Source: Salinispora pacifica CNR114
GTDB lineage: Bacteria; Actinomycetota; Actinomycetes; Mycobacteriales; Micromonosporaceae
DNA length: 64,000 bases
Direction of reading: 5' to 3'
NCBI RefSeq assembly: GCF_000514775.1
Contig: NZ_AZWO01000025.1
Coordinates: forward strand, 1-64,000
Below, piece after piece: positions 17,029-27,635 of the stretch. The first letter of the stretch is position 1, and each line of letters opens with the position of its first letter. The notes under the pieces are model-generated. The model had not been told where the DNA came from. It worked only from the letters and a program-made list of their open reading frames with translations, and did no database searches. A program made the position numbers and the translations under genes.

Positions 17029-20000
17029 CGAGAACGCGGGGGAACGGGGACGGCACCCAGGTCGGCTTCGTCGGTCAGCTTGCTGGCGAGCTGCTCCGCC
17101 TCATCGGTCGCGCTCGCCTCGCGGTAGAGGCGAACAGCCGTTGACCAGTGGCGTTCTGCGGCACCTCGGCTGCCGGTCAACTCCGCGAGGTCGCCGAGGT
17201 TGCGGAGCACGTGTGCCTGCTCGTACAGGTCGGGCACGGCCCGCCGAAGGCTGGCGCTTGCCGTCAGGCACCGGCGGGCCGCGTCGAGGTTCGCCAGGCG
17301 CAGATGCGCTTCGCCGAGCTGGTTGAGGGTGCGTGCCTCGATGTGTCGATGACCCAGGCTCCGACTCATCGTCAGTGCCCGCTCGAAGTGCTCCACAGCC
17401 GACGCGGGGTCATCGTGGGCCAGGTAGGTGCGTCCGAGGTCGCCCAGCGCGACCATCTGGTAGCGGCGATCGCCGGCTTTGCGGCTCACGGCGAGGGCTT
17501 CGTGGAAGCAGTCGAGCGCCCGACCGTGCCGCAGCTGCTGCAGGTGCGCCTCGCCGAGGCTGTTCAACGTGCTCGCCTCGAGCCGGTGCAGACCAATGGA
17601 TCGGCTGGTGGCCAACGCCGCGTTCAGCGGGGCGAAGCTGAGATCGGCACGGCCCATCCGGACGTGGACGTACCCGAGGTTGCGCTGGGCGGTCGCCGCG
17701 CCGGCCTGCTTGCCACAGTGATCGTGCAGCCGCAGCGCGGTCTCGTACGCCTCGATCGCGGCAGTGAACCGACGCATTTCTACGAACGCCCCACCGATGT
17801 TGTTGTAGACGTACGCCAAGCCAGCTTCGTCCCCGAGCGGCCGCAACAGCGCCAACGCCTGATTGTGGCTGTCGAGTGCCGGGCTGAGCTGGTGCGTCGT
17901 ACGGTAGGCCACGCCGAGCGCCCGATGCATCTCGGCTTCGAGGACCGGATCGCCGAGCCGGCGGGCGGCCCGGACCGCGTGCTGGCACATCACCACCCGC
18001 TCGGACCAGTCGCCCCGCACGTCGAAGTAGCTGGTCAGTAGGTAGGTCAGCTGGCATGCCGCGGCGGGCTGGTCGTGCTCCTCCGCGTACCGCACGATCG
18101 GCAGTAGATTCTCGCGTTCGGACTCCAGAAACGCGATCGCGTGCTCGCGAACGGCGGGAAAGGGAAGCTCCGGAGCCGGATGACGCAGCACCGCCGTCAC
18201 CCGGTCAAGGTGGCTGTCGAGCACCTGGGTGGCCGCTTCGGCGCCGACCAGATACCAGTCGAGCAACTTCTCGGCCACCTCGGCACGCGTACTCGGGGGC
18301 TCGTCGACCAGCGCACACCGCCACGCGAAGAGCCGGACCAGATCGTGGAACTGGTACCGGCCGGGCTGTGGCTCGGCAACCAGATGCGCCGCGACGAGTT
18401 CGGCCAACGCGTGCCGCCACACGTCGGCGGGCAGGCCGCAGAGCGCGGCAGCCAGGGGTGCGCCGAGGTGCGGCCCGGGGTGCAGGCCGAGCAGCCGGAA
18501 CAGCCGCATCGCAGGTAGCGACAGCGACTGGTACGCACTGGCGAACACCACACTGACGTCGCGGCTGCCGTTCTCGACGGACAGGTGGGCCAACCGGTCG
18601 CCGCCCGACAACTCCTCGACGAGTACCGAGATGGGCTGAGCCGGGCGCATCGCAAGCTTTGCCGCCGCGATCCGTAGTGCGAGCGGAAGCCGACCGCACA
18701 ACTCGGCAAGCCCGGCCACCGCATCGCGCTCTCGGCCCACCCGCTCGGCGCCGAGCATCTTTTCCATCAGGTCGGTCGCCTCATCCTGGCTGAACAGGTC
18801 AGGAAGGAGGGTGTGCACCCGGGTGTGCGTCACCAGGGCGACGAGGCTGTTACGGCTCGTCACCACGAGCAGGCTCGCGGCGCTGCCCGGGATCACCGGC
18901 AACACCTGCTCGGTGCAGCCGACGTCGTCGAGCACGACGAGCATGCGCTGGTCGGCGAGGATCGTGCGGTACAGAGCGACCCGCTCGGCCAGCCCGGTAG
19001 GGAGCCGGTCATCCGGAATCCCGAGGCACCTCAGCAGGACTGCCACCACCTCAGTCGGGGCAAGCGCCTCGGCCCGGTTGTGGCCACGGAGATTGACGAA
19101 TAGCTGACCGTCCGGAAACCGATCAGTGGCGCTGACGGCCCACTGCACCGCGAGCGACGTCTTGCCGATCCCGCCTTGGCCGCTGATCAGCACCACGGGC
19201 CGGACGCCGTCGTGACCTGTCTCGATGACACTGCTCAGCTCACCCAGCTCGGTGACGCGGCCGGTGAAGTACCCCACCGGTGCCGGCAACTGCGCCGGCC
19301 GGGGTGGCGTCGCCGCGACCGGGTTGCGGCCAAGAACGCTACCCGGCGCCCGCAGTTCACCCGGCGCGGCGCCACGTAGCAGCGCGGTGTGCAGGTCTGC
19401 CAGTTCGGGCGACGGATCTACCCCGAGTTCCTCCGCGAGCCGAACGCGTAGCCGTTGGTAGGCGTTCAGCGCCTCAGTCGGCCGCCCGGATCCCGCCAGG
19501 GCGAGCATGCGCAGGCCCACCAGCCGTTCGCGGGTCGGGTCCGCGGCCAGCATTCGCTCTATGTCGCCGAGCGCCTCATCCGGTCTGCCGAGGCAGGTCA
19601 GTACCTCGCAGCGGTCCATCTGCGCGGCGAGCCGCAGGCCCGCCAGGCGCGCTGCCTCGGCTGCCGTCCACCCGATCGGATCCGCGTCGGCCAGTGCCTC
19701 GCCACGCCACAGCTCCAACGCCTGTGCCATGACGTCGGCAGCCCAACTGGCCACCCCGGCGGCCAAACCGTCCCGGGCCGCCCTGGTTTGCTGTTCGAAC
19801 CGGTACGCGTCCACCGCCGTCGCGTCGATGGCGAGTAGGTAGCCCGGCTCCCGGGTCTGCAATATTCCGCCCAACCCGCTCGCGTCGAGCGCGAGGCGTA
19901 GCCGCGCCACGTGACTGTGCAGCGACCGGACGGCGGTTCGTGGTGGACAATCCCCCCACAGCGCCTCGACGAGCCGCCACAGCGGCAGCACCGCGCCGGG

Positions 20001-20117
20001 CCGCAGGGCCAGGGCGGCCACCAACGCACGATGCCGTCGTCCCACCAACGCGGTCCGGCCGCGCGGCCCGATCACTTCGACGCCGCCGAGAATATTGACC
20101 TCAACACCCGACATCAT
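16995..20117 (-). CDS. AfsR-like SARP regulator with NB-ARC and TPR domains
   Basis: The protein has 1040 residues from ATG 20117 (GGGAGAGG just upstream). Domains in order: an OmpR-type winged helix and bacterial transcriptional activator domain (residues 1-250), an NB-ARC ATPase (about 290-560) with P-loop SGQGGIGKTSLA near residue 316 and a LVVLDDV Walker B, a winged-helix spacer, then about seven TPR repeats (roughly 680-1000). This is the layout of AfsR and related global or pathway activators of secondary metabolism. It is 7.5 kb from the biosynthetic cluster with unrelated genes between, so its regulon is uncertain. Confidence 0.9.
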   Translation of the reverse strand: MMSGVEVNILGGVEVIGPRGRTALVGRRHRALVAALALRPGAVLPLWRLVEALWGDCPPRTAVRSLHSHVARLRLALDASGLGGILQTREPGYLLAIDATAVDAYRFEQQTRAARDGLAAGVASWAADVMAQALELWRGEALADADPIGWTAAEAARLAGLRLAAQMDRCEVLTCLGRPDEALGDIERMLAADPTRERLVGLRMLALAGSGRPTEALNAYQRLRVRLAEELGVDPSPELADLHTALLRGAAPGELRAPGSVLGRNPVAATPPRPAQLPAPVGYFTGRVTELGELSSVIETGHDGVRPVVLISGQGGIGKTSLAVQWAVSATDRFPDGQLFVNLRGHNRAEALAPTEVVAVLLRCLGIPDDRLPTGLAERVALYRTILADQRMLVVLDDVGCTEQVLPVIPGSAASLLVVTSRNSLVALVTHTRVHTLLPDLFSQDEATDLMEKMLGAERVGRERDAVAGLAELCGRLPLALRIAAAKLAMRPAQPISVLVEELSGGDRLAHLSVENGSRDVSVVFASAYQSLSLPAMRLFRLLGLHPGPHLGAPLAAALCGLPADVWRHALAELVAAHLVAEPQPGRYQFHDLVRLFAWRCALVDEPPSTRAEVAEKLLDWYLVGAEAATQVLDSHLDRVTAVLRHPAPELPFPAVREHAIAFLESERENLLPIVRYAEEHDQPAAACQLTYLLTSYFDVRGDWSERVVMCQHAVRAARRLGDPVLEAEMHRALGVAYRTTHQLSPALDSHNQALALLRPLGDEAGLAYVYNNIGGAFVEMRRFTAAIEAYETALRLHDHCGKQAGAATAQRNLGYVHVRMGRADLSFAPLNAALATSRSIGLHRLEASTLNSLGEAHLQQLRHGRALDCFHEALAVSRKAGDRRYQMVALGDLGRTYLAHDDPASAVEHFERALTMSRSLGHRHIEARTLNQLGEAHLRLANLDAARRCLTASASLRRAVPDLYEQAHVLRNLGDLAELTGSRGAAERHWSTAVRLYREASATDEAEQLASKLTDEADLGAVPVPPRSRQSSSTMPMAT

Positions 20118-20337
20118 CGACCTCTCCCGCTGTGGCAGCCCAGGCCGTCGCGGCTTCGGACGAGTTGGCATCGACGTAGCGAATGCTCTCTGGCTCCGAG
20201 ACCAACCCTCGACCAAAGGATAGGTAAGGACCGGTTGGGGTGGGCGGCTAGCGCTGGTACCGGACAGTCCAACCACGGCGGGTGCTCATCACTTTCTGCT
20301 TGCGCCTCACGCGGCGGGATGTCACATAGTCCACGTC

Positions 20338-21489
20338 GTGGAGGATCACCTGACTGTGGGGCAAGCGGCCGAGCTGGCCGGCGTAACCGTCCGCACGCTG
20401 CATCACTACGACGAGATCGGCCTCCTGCGGCCGTCCACCCGGACCGTGGCGGGACACCGGGCCTACTCGGCGGCCGACGTGGAGCGACTGCGGGAGGTGC
20501 TCGCGTACCGGCGGCTTGGTTTCGGGCTGCGGGAGATCGCGGACCTGGTCAACGATCCGACCACTGACGCGGTCGCGCACCTGCGTCGGCTGCGCGGGTT
20601 GCTGTTGGACCAGCGGGACCGCGCCGCGGCCATGGTGACGGCCATCGACCGGGAGTTGGAGGCACGGACAATGGGGATCAGGACGACACCAGCGGAGCAG
20701 CTGAAGATGTTCGGCGCGCAGTTGTACGACGCGATCGGGTCCGCCTACCCAGCGACGCGGCGCACCGAGCCACGGATCGCCGCCCAAATCTGGGACGCGC
20801 TGGGAGACGCCCGTACGGTGCTCAACGTTGGGGCGGGCACCGGCTCCTACGAACCGCACGACCGTGAGGTCACGGCGGTGGAACCGTCGGCGGTCATGCG
20901 CGCGCAGCGCCCCGCGGGCGCGGCGCCGTGCGCGGCCGCCGCTGCGGAGAGTCTGCCGTTCGAGGACCAGTCCTTCGACGCCGCGATGGTGGTCAGCACC
21001 GTGCATCACTGGCGGGACCCGGTCGCCGGGCTGCGGGAGATGCGGCGGGTTGCGCGTCGGGTGGTGGTGTTCACCTACGACGCTGAGGACACCGGCTGGG
21101 GGCAGCGGTTCTGGCTCACCCGCGACTACCTACCCGAGTTCGCGGATCTGCTCGTGGGCTGGCCGTCCCTCGCCGAGCTGACCCGTGCGATCGGCGGACG
21201 TGCCGAACCGGTGCTCGTCCCATGGGACTGCGCTGACGGCTTCTTCGAGGCCCACTGGCGCCGACCTGAGGCGTACCTGGACGAACACGTACGCCGGGCG
21301 GTGTCGGTCTGGACCAGGGTGGGAGCGCAGGCAGAGGAGCGGGCAGTCAGGTCGCTCCACGAAGACCTGTCGTCCGGCCGGTGGGCCGAGCGGAACCGCG
21401 ACCTCGTCGCCCTCGACACGGCCGAGCTCGGCCTCCGGCTGCTCGTAGCGGGAGGTGACGGCGGCGCCGCCACCCCGGCGCGGACCTGA
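20338..21489 (+). CDS. MerR-type regulator fused to a SAM-dependent methyltransferase
   Basis: The 383-residue frame starts at GTG 20338, with no clear ribosome site, so it may be leaderless. Residues 1-75 are a MerR HTH (LTVGQAAELAGVTVRTLHHY, then GHRAYSAADVERL). The dimerisation helix reaches about residue 125. From about 135 the sequence becomes a class I methyltransferase: VLNVGAGTGSYEP near 160, an acidic VEPSAVM, then FEDQSFDAAMVVSTVHHW and a C-terminal part ending near 370. MerR proteins usually carry a small ligand-binding domain here. The fusion is in one continuous frame with no stop or frame change visible. Confidence 0.8.
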   Translation: MEDHLTVGQAAELAGVTVRTLHHYDEIGLLRPSTRTVAGHRAYSAADVERLREVLAYRRLGFGLREIADLVNDPTTDAVAHLRRLRGLLLDQRDRAAAMVTAIDRELEARTMGIRTTPAEQLKMFGAQLYDAIGSAYPATRRTEPRIAAQIWDALGDARTVLNVGAGTGSYEPHDREVTAVEPSAVMRAQRPAGAAPCAAAAAESLPFEDQSFDAAMVVSTVHHWRDPVAGLREMRRVARRVVVFTYDAEDTGWGQRFWLTRDYLPEFADLLVGWPSLAELTRAIGGRAEPVLVPWDCADGFFEAHWRRPEAYLDEHVRRAVSVWTRVGAQAEERAVRSLHEDLSSGRWAERNRDLVALDTAELGLRLLVAGGDGGAATPART

Positions 21490-21564
21490 GCCGAATTCCC
21501 CGCCGCCGCGACCCCCGCCGCCGCGACCGGCCCTCCGGAGGATGGCCAGTCGCGTGCCAGCTGA

Positions 21565-22920
21565 TCAGCGGGGCGTGACGGACGCTCGCCCGTGCAGCGA
21601 GGCCTGGTCGGCCGCGGCCCGGCCGGACGCCCAGCCGGCCCGGTTGTTGATGGTCGTCGTCTGCTGGGTCAACTCGGGGAACTGCTGGTCGAAGACATCG
21701 CGTACGGCGTCGTCGCGGGCGGCGAGGACCGGGAGGAACTGGGCAGCCTGCGCCGACTCGGCCAACTCCTGGTCCACTCCGCCGGCCGCGGCCTCGAGTC
21801 GTTCGCCGATCCGCGACGCGTACGCGGTCAGGAACGACTGGCGGAACGAGCGGGTCGTGTTGCGCCCGTACCGGTCGGTGCTGGGCTTGGCCTGTGTCAT
21901 CGCTCGCGTCGCCTGCACCAGCAGTGAGGTGAACAGCAGCTCGGTGGACTCCAGGTCGGCCGGGAAGCCGACGACGCTGCTGAAACCGAAGCGTTTGCTC
22001 CACACCGCGCGGCAGCTGTTGGCCTCGGCGACGACCTGCAACAGCAGGGTCTTCGGCGCCTCGTACGGATTGTCGATGCCCACCCGGCGGGTGTTCGGCT
22101 GCTCGCGCTCACCGGTCGCGGCGATGAGCAGGGCGTGGTCGATGCGGTGCCGGGCCATCAGTTCCTGGGCCTTGGCGGTGAACGCCTCTGCCTCCTCCGG
22201 GAAGTCGGTGGACTCTGCCTTGGCCAGCAGGGCCCGGACCCGGTCGAGGACTCGCTGATCCAGGTCGGCCGACGGTGTCGCCCTGGTGGGCCGAGCGGTG
22301 CCCGGCACCGGCCCGACCTGCTCGATCGGTGGTAGCGTCGCGAGCAGGTAGCAGATGTCGATCATGATGGCGATGACCGCGCTGCGGTCCAGGCACTGTC
22401 GCTCGCCCCAGACGGCCGGATAGTGGTCGTCGTGCTCCCACCACACCGTCGCGTCGAGGGACGTCAGCTGCGACTGCCACCGCGGATCGACGGTCGCCGC
22501 GGCGTAGCCACGCATTTGCGCCGCGATAACATCGATCATGAGCCGCCCGTGCCGCGCGGCGTGTTCACGGCGGGCCACCCGTACCAGCTCGGCCGGCTGC
22601 CAACCGTGCCGCCATGCCTGCTCGACCTCGCGGAGCAGGTAAGTCAGTAGCGCCCGGTTGACGACCTGGAGCCCGGCGGCGCCGCCGGGGCCGGTAATCA
22701 GTAGGCGGAGGCAGTCGTCGAACTCGGCGGCATCGTCGTGCTGCCGGGCGAACATCGCCTGGTTGATGATCTGTTCCGCGAGTTGCCGCTGCGTCGGCAC
22801 GCTTGACCCGCCGTACCTGCCCAGCGGGTCGTCCTGCCCAGTCGCTGCGGCCCGCCGGCGTTGAGCCGCCGCGGCGGCTTTCCGCCTGGCCTTGTGGCGT
22901 TCACGACTGTTCCTGCCCAT
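21565..22920 (-). CDS. DUF2786-domain protein
   Basis: The protein has 451 residues from ATG 22920 (AAAGGAT five bases upstream). A very basic N-terminus (RERHKARRKAAAAAQRRRAA) is followed by a helical region and, near residues 225-265, the DUF2786 signature (VRALLAKAESTDFPEEAEAF, TAKAQELMARHRID). The C-terminal 180 residues are the usual companion region seen in longer actinobacterial and phage-borne members. The family has no proven function; nucleic-acid contact is plausible from the basic start. It is next to tRNA-Lys and on the opposite strand. Confidence 0.85.
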   Translation of the reverse strand: MGRNSRERHKARRKAAAAAQRRRAAATGQDDPLGRYGGSSVPTQRQLAEQIINQAMFARQHDDAAEFDDCLRLLITGPGGAAGLQVVNRALLTYLLREVEQAWRHGWQPAELVRVARREHAARHGRLMIDVIAAQMRGYAAATVDPRWQSQLTSLDATVWWEHDDHYPAVWGERQCLDRSAVIAIMIDICYLLATLPPIEQVGPVPGTARPTRATPSADLDQRVLDRVRALLAKAESTDFPEEAEAFTAKAQELMARHRIDHALLIAATGEREQPNTRRVGIDNPYEAPKTLLLQVVAEANSCRAVWSKRFGFSSVVGFPADLESTELLFTSLLVQATRAMTQAKPSTDRYGRNTTRSFRQSFLTAYASRIGERLEAAAGGVDQELAESAQAAQFLPVLAARDDAVRDVFDQQFPELTQQTTTINNRAGWASGRAAADQASLHGRASVTPR

Positions 22921-23042
22921 CGGTATCCTTTGGGTCCGCGAGGTCGAGCACCGAACGTTAGCAACCGGAGCCACGCCGTTCACCCGTACCACCCAGGCGG
23001 CCCCGGAGCGGAGCCGGCGATCGGGTAGCCTGGTGCCCCAGC

Positions 23043-23114
23043 GGGCCGTTAGCTCAATGGTAGAGCTGAGGACTTTTAATCCTTAGGTTCAGGGTTCGAG
23101 TCCCTGGCGGCCCA
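23043..23114 (+). tRNA. tRNA-Lys(UUU)
   Basis: The 72-base cloverleaf has acceptor stem GGGCCGT/GCGGCCC, a D-arm AGCTCAATGGTAGAGCT, anticodon loop CTTTTAA with TTT at 23075-23077, and a T-arm with GGTTCGAGTCC. The discriminator base is A and CCA is not encoded. It is followed on the same strand by transposase debris, so its 3' end might be an insertion hotspot, though no duplicated tRNA end was seen. Confidence 0.95.
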
Positions 23115-23251
23115 CTCCAAGCTAATCCTGAGCTGCGAAAACGCCAGCTGAAGATCATCGGGCACAGCCAGGGCGCAACCTAACTCCGATCTTGGGCTCG
23201 GTAGCTACTCTGCCCGGTACTGCCGGATTGACGTGGTGCGACGGCTGACCA

Positions 23252-23665
23252 CACACCTTCCGCATGCTTAAGCAAGCCCTTGGCTGGACCAGCCCGAAAC
23301 TGCGCGATCCGCACGCCGCCGACCGCTGGACCTGGCTCGTGTTGGCCGCCTACACCCAGCTGCGCCTCGCCCGAGGCGCCGTCGGCGACCTGCGCCGGCC
23401 CTGGGAACGCCCAGCGTCGCCCGAGGGACTCACGCCCGCCGGCGTCCGGAGAGGGTTTCGGCACCTGCGCGGCAAAGCCGGCAACCCCGCCCGCGCGCCG
23501 AAACCGTCCCGACCAGGACGCGGCCGTCCACCCGGACTACGTAACCGCCACCCGGCAACCCGGCACGACGTCCACATCGTCACCGCCGCCACCAGCACAA
23601 AACCGAAAGGCGGCACGAAGAAAGCGAAGACTTCGAATAACCCGAGGCCACGTCGCACAGGTTAA
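23252..23665 (+). pseudogene. 3' remnant of a DDE transposase
   Basis: The frame enters from upstream without a start and reads HTFRMLKQALGWTSPKLRDP, then DRWTWLVLAAYTQLRLARG and LTPAGVRRGFRHLRGKAGNP. This is the C-terminal quarter of a transposase family common in actinomycetes (a DDE-type protein of about 480 residues). The catalytic aspartates and the left end are missing, so it is inactive. It lies 138 bases downstream of tRNA-Lys. Confidence 0.7.
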
Positions 23666-23993
23666 AGCTCAAGTTAGACGCGCGGCGGCCTCCGGGAGAC
23701 GGGGGTTGCGCCGGGCGATGACACGGTCCAGTTGATGGTCTGCTCATCTATCTATTCCGATGCGCCCTGCTCCGTTTTGGGTCCAGCGCGTCGGACCCCC
23801 GCTCGTTGCATGCGTGGATCACATCGCGGACGTCGTCCTCGCTGGCCCGGGTCAGAGGTCCCAGGTCACGTGCCATGTGATCGCGCAGGTGCAAGGTGGC
23901 GCGGACGGTGAGGTGGTTGGTCCGCGGTCCGGCGGATCATCGGCGCGGTGGCGGGAATCTGAGGCCTTCTGCGACCGAAAGGCTTCGGCATCC
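23666..23993. other. Intergenic debris, no gene recognised
   Basis: These 328 bases lie between the transposase remnant and a broken regulator gene. The frames contain no family signature or ribosome site, and no terminal inverted repeat is apparent. Confidence 0.4.
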
Positions 23994-24301
23994 TCAGTGC
24001 CGCGGCGGGTCGGTGAAGAGTGTGATGAGGTCGCCGATGTGGTGGTCGGCTTCGGCGGGGTGCCGGAACCGGCCGGTGGCGTTGATGGTGTACGCGTTGC
24101 GCCGACCGACGCGTTCGCGGTGCAGGTATCCGGCGGCTTCGGCGACGTGGTCTGTGCGGCGCGTTCGGCGATGCCGACGGAGGTGGCGACGTCACGCAGG
24201 CGTGCGGTCGGCTCGCGAACGATGGCCAGTAGCACGTGCGCGTGGTTGGTGAGGAATGTCCACCCCTTCGCCGCGGATGCAGTGTTCGGCTGGGCTGCCA
24301 C
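23994..24301 (-). pseudogene. Winged-helix (MarR/ArsR-like) regulator with a frameshift
   Basis: From ATG 24301 the frame reads [20 protein letters not shown], then [18 protein letters not shown], which is a winged-helix DNA-binding start. A deletion of bases near 24170 changes the frame; the expected continuation is found in another frame as [19 protein letters not shown] and [13 protein letters not shown], ending at TGA 23994-23996. The intact relative would be about 105 residues. The gene is therefore broken, consistent with the decayed neighbourhood. Confidence 0.7.
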
Positions 24302-24525
24302 AGTCGTCAGCGCCTCCGTTCTCGACGTGGTCCTCTACTCCGATCTACGTAGTTCGAGACACGAAACCAGCATCGCAAATCTTCTCCCTGGTCTTGACAG
24401 GCGAAGCATGCTTCGCGAATAATTCGTCGTAGTTCGAAGGGGAGTACCCGACGTTCCGCGCACCGCCGTCAGTACGAGTCCGGCCTACCCGGGTTCCGGT
24501 GGTGCAGCCACTGGTTCAGTGGCTT

Positions 24526-24592
24526 GGGGAGACCTTCGTCCAGCACCGGCCGGCCTCTTGTGTGGGGTCCGGCCAGGACGAAAGGTCTCCCC
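24526..24592 (+). promoter_or_regulatory. Strong leader hairpin ending four bases before the terC start codon
   Basis: An outer stem of 16 bp with one bulge (24526-24541 with 24576-24592) encloses an inner 6-bp ccggcc/ggccgg stem. The only purine-rich ribosome-site candidate (AAAGG at 24581-24585) lies in the 3' arm, so the fold would hide it. This suggests translational control of the TerC gene. I could not match a named riboswitch class. Confidence 0.55.
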
Positions 24593-24596
24593 TAGC

Positions 24597-25613
24597 ATGT
24601 CCGTGTCCTGGTGGGTCTGGGCCGTACTCATGCTCGCGGTTGCCGCGATGCTGGCAGTCGACCTGTTCCTGCATCGCGACAACCACGTCATCGGGTTCCG
24701 CGAGGCCGCGATCTGGTCTGGTATCTGGATCGTCGCCGGTCTGCTGTTCGGCGTGATCCTGTGGCTGTGGCAGGGTGGCGAGGTAGCCGGCACCTACTAC
24801 GCCGGATACCTGATCGAGAAGGCGCTGTCGATCGACAACGTGTTCATCTTCGCGCTGATCTTCACCTACTTCGCCGTCCCCGCCGCCTTCCAACACAAGG
24901 TGCTGTTCTGGGGAGTCATCGGCGCCCTGGTGTTTCGGCTGGTGTTCATCATCGTCGGCGCGGAACTGCTGGATTCGTTCTTCTGGACCGCCTACGTGTT
25001 CGGTGTGTTCCTCATCTATACCGGCTACCAGATGGCATTCCGCCACGGCGGGCAGACCCCGCCGGACCGCAACCCGGTCGTACGTCTGGTACGCAAGGTG
25101 ATCCCGACCGACCCGGCATATCACGGCGACAAGTTCTTCACCCGAATCAACGGCAAGCGGGTGGCCACCCTGTTGTTCGTGGTGCTCATCGCGGTCGAGG
25201 CCACCGACCTGATCTTCGCCATGGATTCTGTGGCGACGATCTTGGCCATCACCACTAGCACCTTCATCGTCTGGACTGCCAACGCGTTCGCGATCCTCGG
25301 CCTGCGCAGCCTCTACTTCTGCCTCGCCGGGCTGCTGCGCCGCTTCGTGCACCTGCACTACGGACTCGCGGTCCTGCTCACCTTCGCCGGTGTCAAGCTG
25401 ATCCTGTCGGAGACCCCGGTCGGCAAACTCCCGATTCCGGTCACCCTCGGCGTCATCGTCGCCACGCTCACGGTGTCGATCGTATGGAGCCTGCACAGCA
25501 CCCGCGGCACCACCACGGACGCCATCGATGCCGGCGAGCCGACCGACTCCGCCCCGGATTCGCGCACTGATCACCTCGAACAGTCGCCGACACCGCGACG
25601 AGGGGCACGGTGA
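24597..25613 (+). CDS. TerC-family integral membrane protein
   Basis: The protein has 338 residues with about nine membrane segments. TerC family motifs are visible: LAVDLFLHRDNHVIGF, EKALSIDNVFIFALIF and VLIAVEATDLIFAMDSVATI, the last two holding the conserved acidic residues thought to bind metal. Family members are implicated in tellurite resistance and in manganese or calcium export. The C-terminal 35 residues are hydrophilic and cytoplasmic. Translation probably starts at ATG 24597, right after a hairpin that buries the likely ribosome site. Confidence 0.9.
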   Translation: MSVSWWVWAVLMLAVAAMLAVDLFLHRDNHVIGFREAAIWSGIWIVAGLLFGVILWLWQGGEVAGTYYAGYLIEKALSIDNVFIFALIFTYFAVPAAFQHKVLFWGVIGALVFRLVFIIVGAELLDSFFWTAYVFGVFLIYTGYQMAFRHGGQTPPDRNPVVRLVRKVIPTDPAYHGDKFFTRINGKRVATLLFVVLIAVEATDLIFAMDSVATILAITTSTFIVWTANAFAILGLRSLYFCLAGLLRRFVHLHYGLAVLLTFAGVKLILSETPVGKLPIPVTLGVIVATLTVSIVWSLHSTRGTTTDAIDAGEPTDSAPDSRTDHLEQSPTPRRGAR

Positions 25614-27428
<1,815 letters not shown>

Positions 27429-27449
27429 ATTTCCGTGCTTGACCTGGGT

Positions 27450-27495
27450 GTGGTCCTTCCTGGACAGGACGTCGATCCTGTGCAGGAAGGACCAC
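27450..27495 (+). terminator. Hairpin after nhaA
   Basis: A perfect 13-bp outer stem (27450-27462 with 27483-27495) extends inward with an almost perfect 7-bp pairing. It lies 21 bases after the nhaA stop and probably terminates that transcript. Confidence 0.75.
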
Positions 27496-27635
27496 GTCAT
27501 GACAGACAAGAACAACGGGTACCGGATGGTGCGATGTCACGGGGTGGACCCCCTTGAACGCCCTCACGGGTCAGAGTTTCAGCAGGTCAACCTGCTTCCC
27601 CAAGGTTGCCGCAGAGGGCTCCGCCTGTCTCGGGA

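Noticed and set aside
24500..24597. yybP-ykoY manganese riboswitch before terC
   Set aside because: Only the GGGGAG start recalls the consensus; the conserved internal loops and the usual 3' part were not found. Kept only as an unassigned hairpin.
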